Source: Sulfomarinibacter sp963733915 (GTDB lineage: Bacteria; Acidobacteriota; Thermoanaerobaculia; Thermoanaerobaculales; Sulfomarinibacteraceae). Taken from it: 64,000 nucleotides of DNA. Positions 63,833-64,000 of the stretch are shown one piece after another. The stretch is taken from positions 806,001-870,000 of the forward strand of contig CAVTEP010000006.1 of assembly GCA_963733915.1 (NCBI GenBank). Reading direction: 5' to 3'. How positions within the stretch are numbered: the stretch's first letter is position 1; every line of letters begins with the position of its first letter. The notes below the pieces were generated by a model. It was given only the letters and a program-made list of their open reading frames with translations, made no database searches and was not told the DNA's origin. Both the position numbers and the translations under genes were made by a program.

Positions 63833-64000
63833 TCACCCGCCTATCTTGACAGTTTCAACTTCGATCGGCAAGACGACCCTGGCTTCAAAACCCAGGGGTT
63901 CCAGATTCTCGAGCTCGATGTGCCCGTGGTGTGCCTCGACGAACCTCTCGGCGATGGCCAGCCCGAGCCCGCTGCCGCCCCGACGACGGGTATAGAACGC
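63833..64000 (-). CDS. Histidine kinase, C-terminal fragment
   Basis: The last 55 codons of a gene that extends beyond the window. RRRGGSGLGLAIAERFVEAH is the G2 box of a histidine kinase ATPase domain, followed by HIELENLEPLGFEARVVLP and a stop at 63833. The rest of the protein and its partner regulator are outside the window. Confidence 0.85.
   Translation of the reverse strand, partial: AFYTRRRGGSGLGLAIAERFVEAHHGHIELENLEPLGFEARVVLPIEVETVKIGG

Overview
The window is high-GC bacterial DNA, dense in genes on both strands and probably from a Gram-negative bacterium. It has two TonB-type outer-membrane barrels, an MtgA transglycosylase and lipoproteins. The CHASE2/TPR Ser/Thr kinase, the secreted protein beginning its mature part with FLPVAAHTNG, the FecR-TPR-barrel protein and many simple-repeat intergenic blocks suggest an Acidobacteriota genome of the Thermoanaerobaculia type. 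That placement is inference from gene style; no rRNA marker is present. Several genes carry single-base frameshifts, so the sequence may be a draft or metagenomic assembly.

Layout. 1-2932: simple repeats, a TPP riboswitch and the TonB-dependent receptor it should control. 3008-8954: acyltransferase, Nudix hydrolase, a DUF1737 protein, a fold-type-II PLP enzyme divergent from a YgeY-type hydrolase, a small repeat-bounded element carrying a broken GxxExxY gene, and a YgeW-type carbamoyltransferase. 9046-16532: CHASE2-TPR-kinase, a broken Cys-rich secreted-protein gene, and a FecR-TPR-barrel fusion. 16924-19827: an aromatic amino acid lyase with Ala-Cys-Gly in place of Ala-Ser-Gly, and threonine synthase. 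19910-26663 (minus strand): a conserved protein, a DUF374 acyltransferase, a kinase-glycosidase fusion, HemW and LepA. 26808-29197: a two-component system. 29216-30117: a second repeat-bounded element, with a four-helix-bundle gene. 30180-36504: ASST-like protein, sulfatase-like enzyme, and bifunctional ATP sulfurylase/APS kinase. 36677-42440: an Lrp-type regulator divergent from a catabolic-looking operon (unrecognised protein, aminotransferase, homoserine-dehydrogenase-like enzyme, aldehyde dehydrogenase). 42637-47471: a tightly coupled glycosyltransferase, HEAT, methyltransferase and deacetylase operon. 47561-55095: envelope genes (DUF4412-like, MtgA, alpha/beta hydrolase, DUF3108, sulfotransferase, alkaline-phosphatase superfamily, membrane protein). 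55298-64000: DMT transporter, alpha-toroid protein, degenerate ABC protein, a glutaryl-CoA dehydrogenase remnant, fused AroD-AroE, TrpS, ferredoxin, a secreted protein and the end of a histidine kinase.

The most distinctive feature is a set of about 18 intergenic blocks built from 7-8 bp tandem units (TTTTGAG, AATTGAG, GATTTCG, GGAATTA, GAACGTTA, CTCCTTTT). They often have the inverse units on the other side of a C-rich/G-rich centre, so they could fold into long hairpins. They start at or inside stop codons of many genes. Two of these repeat families bound, as exact 14-bp inverted repeats, orphan genes (GxxExxY and the IVS-type four-helix bundle). I read these as candidate small mobile elements. 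A second pattern is at least six genes whose only plausible -10 box ends 5-7 bases before the start codon with no Shine-Dalgarno sequence, which suggests leaderless transcripts.
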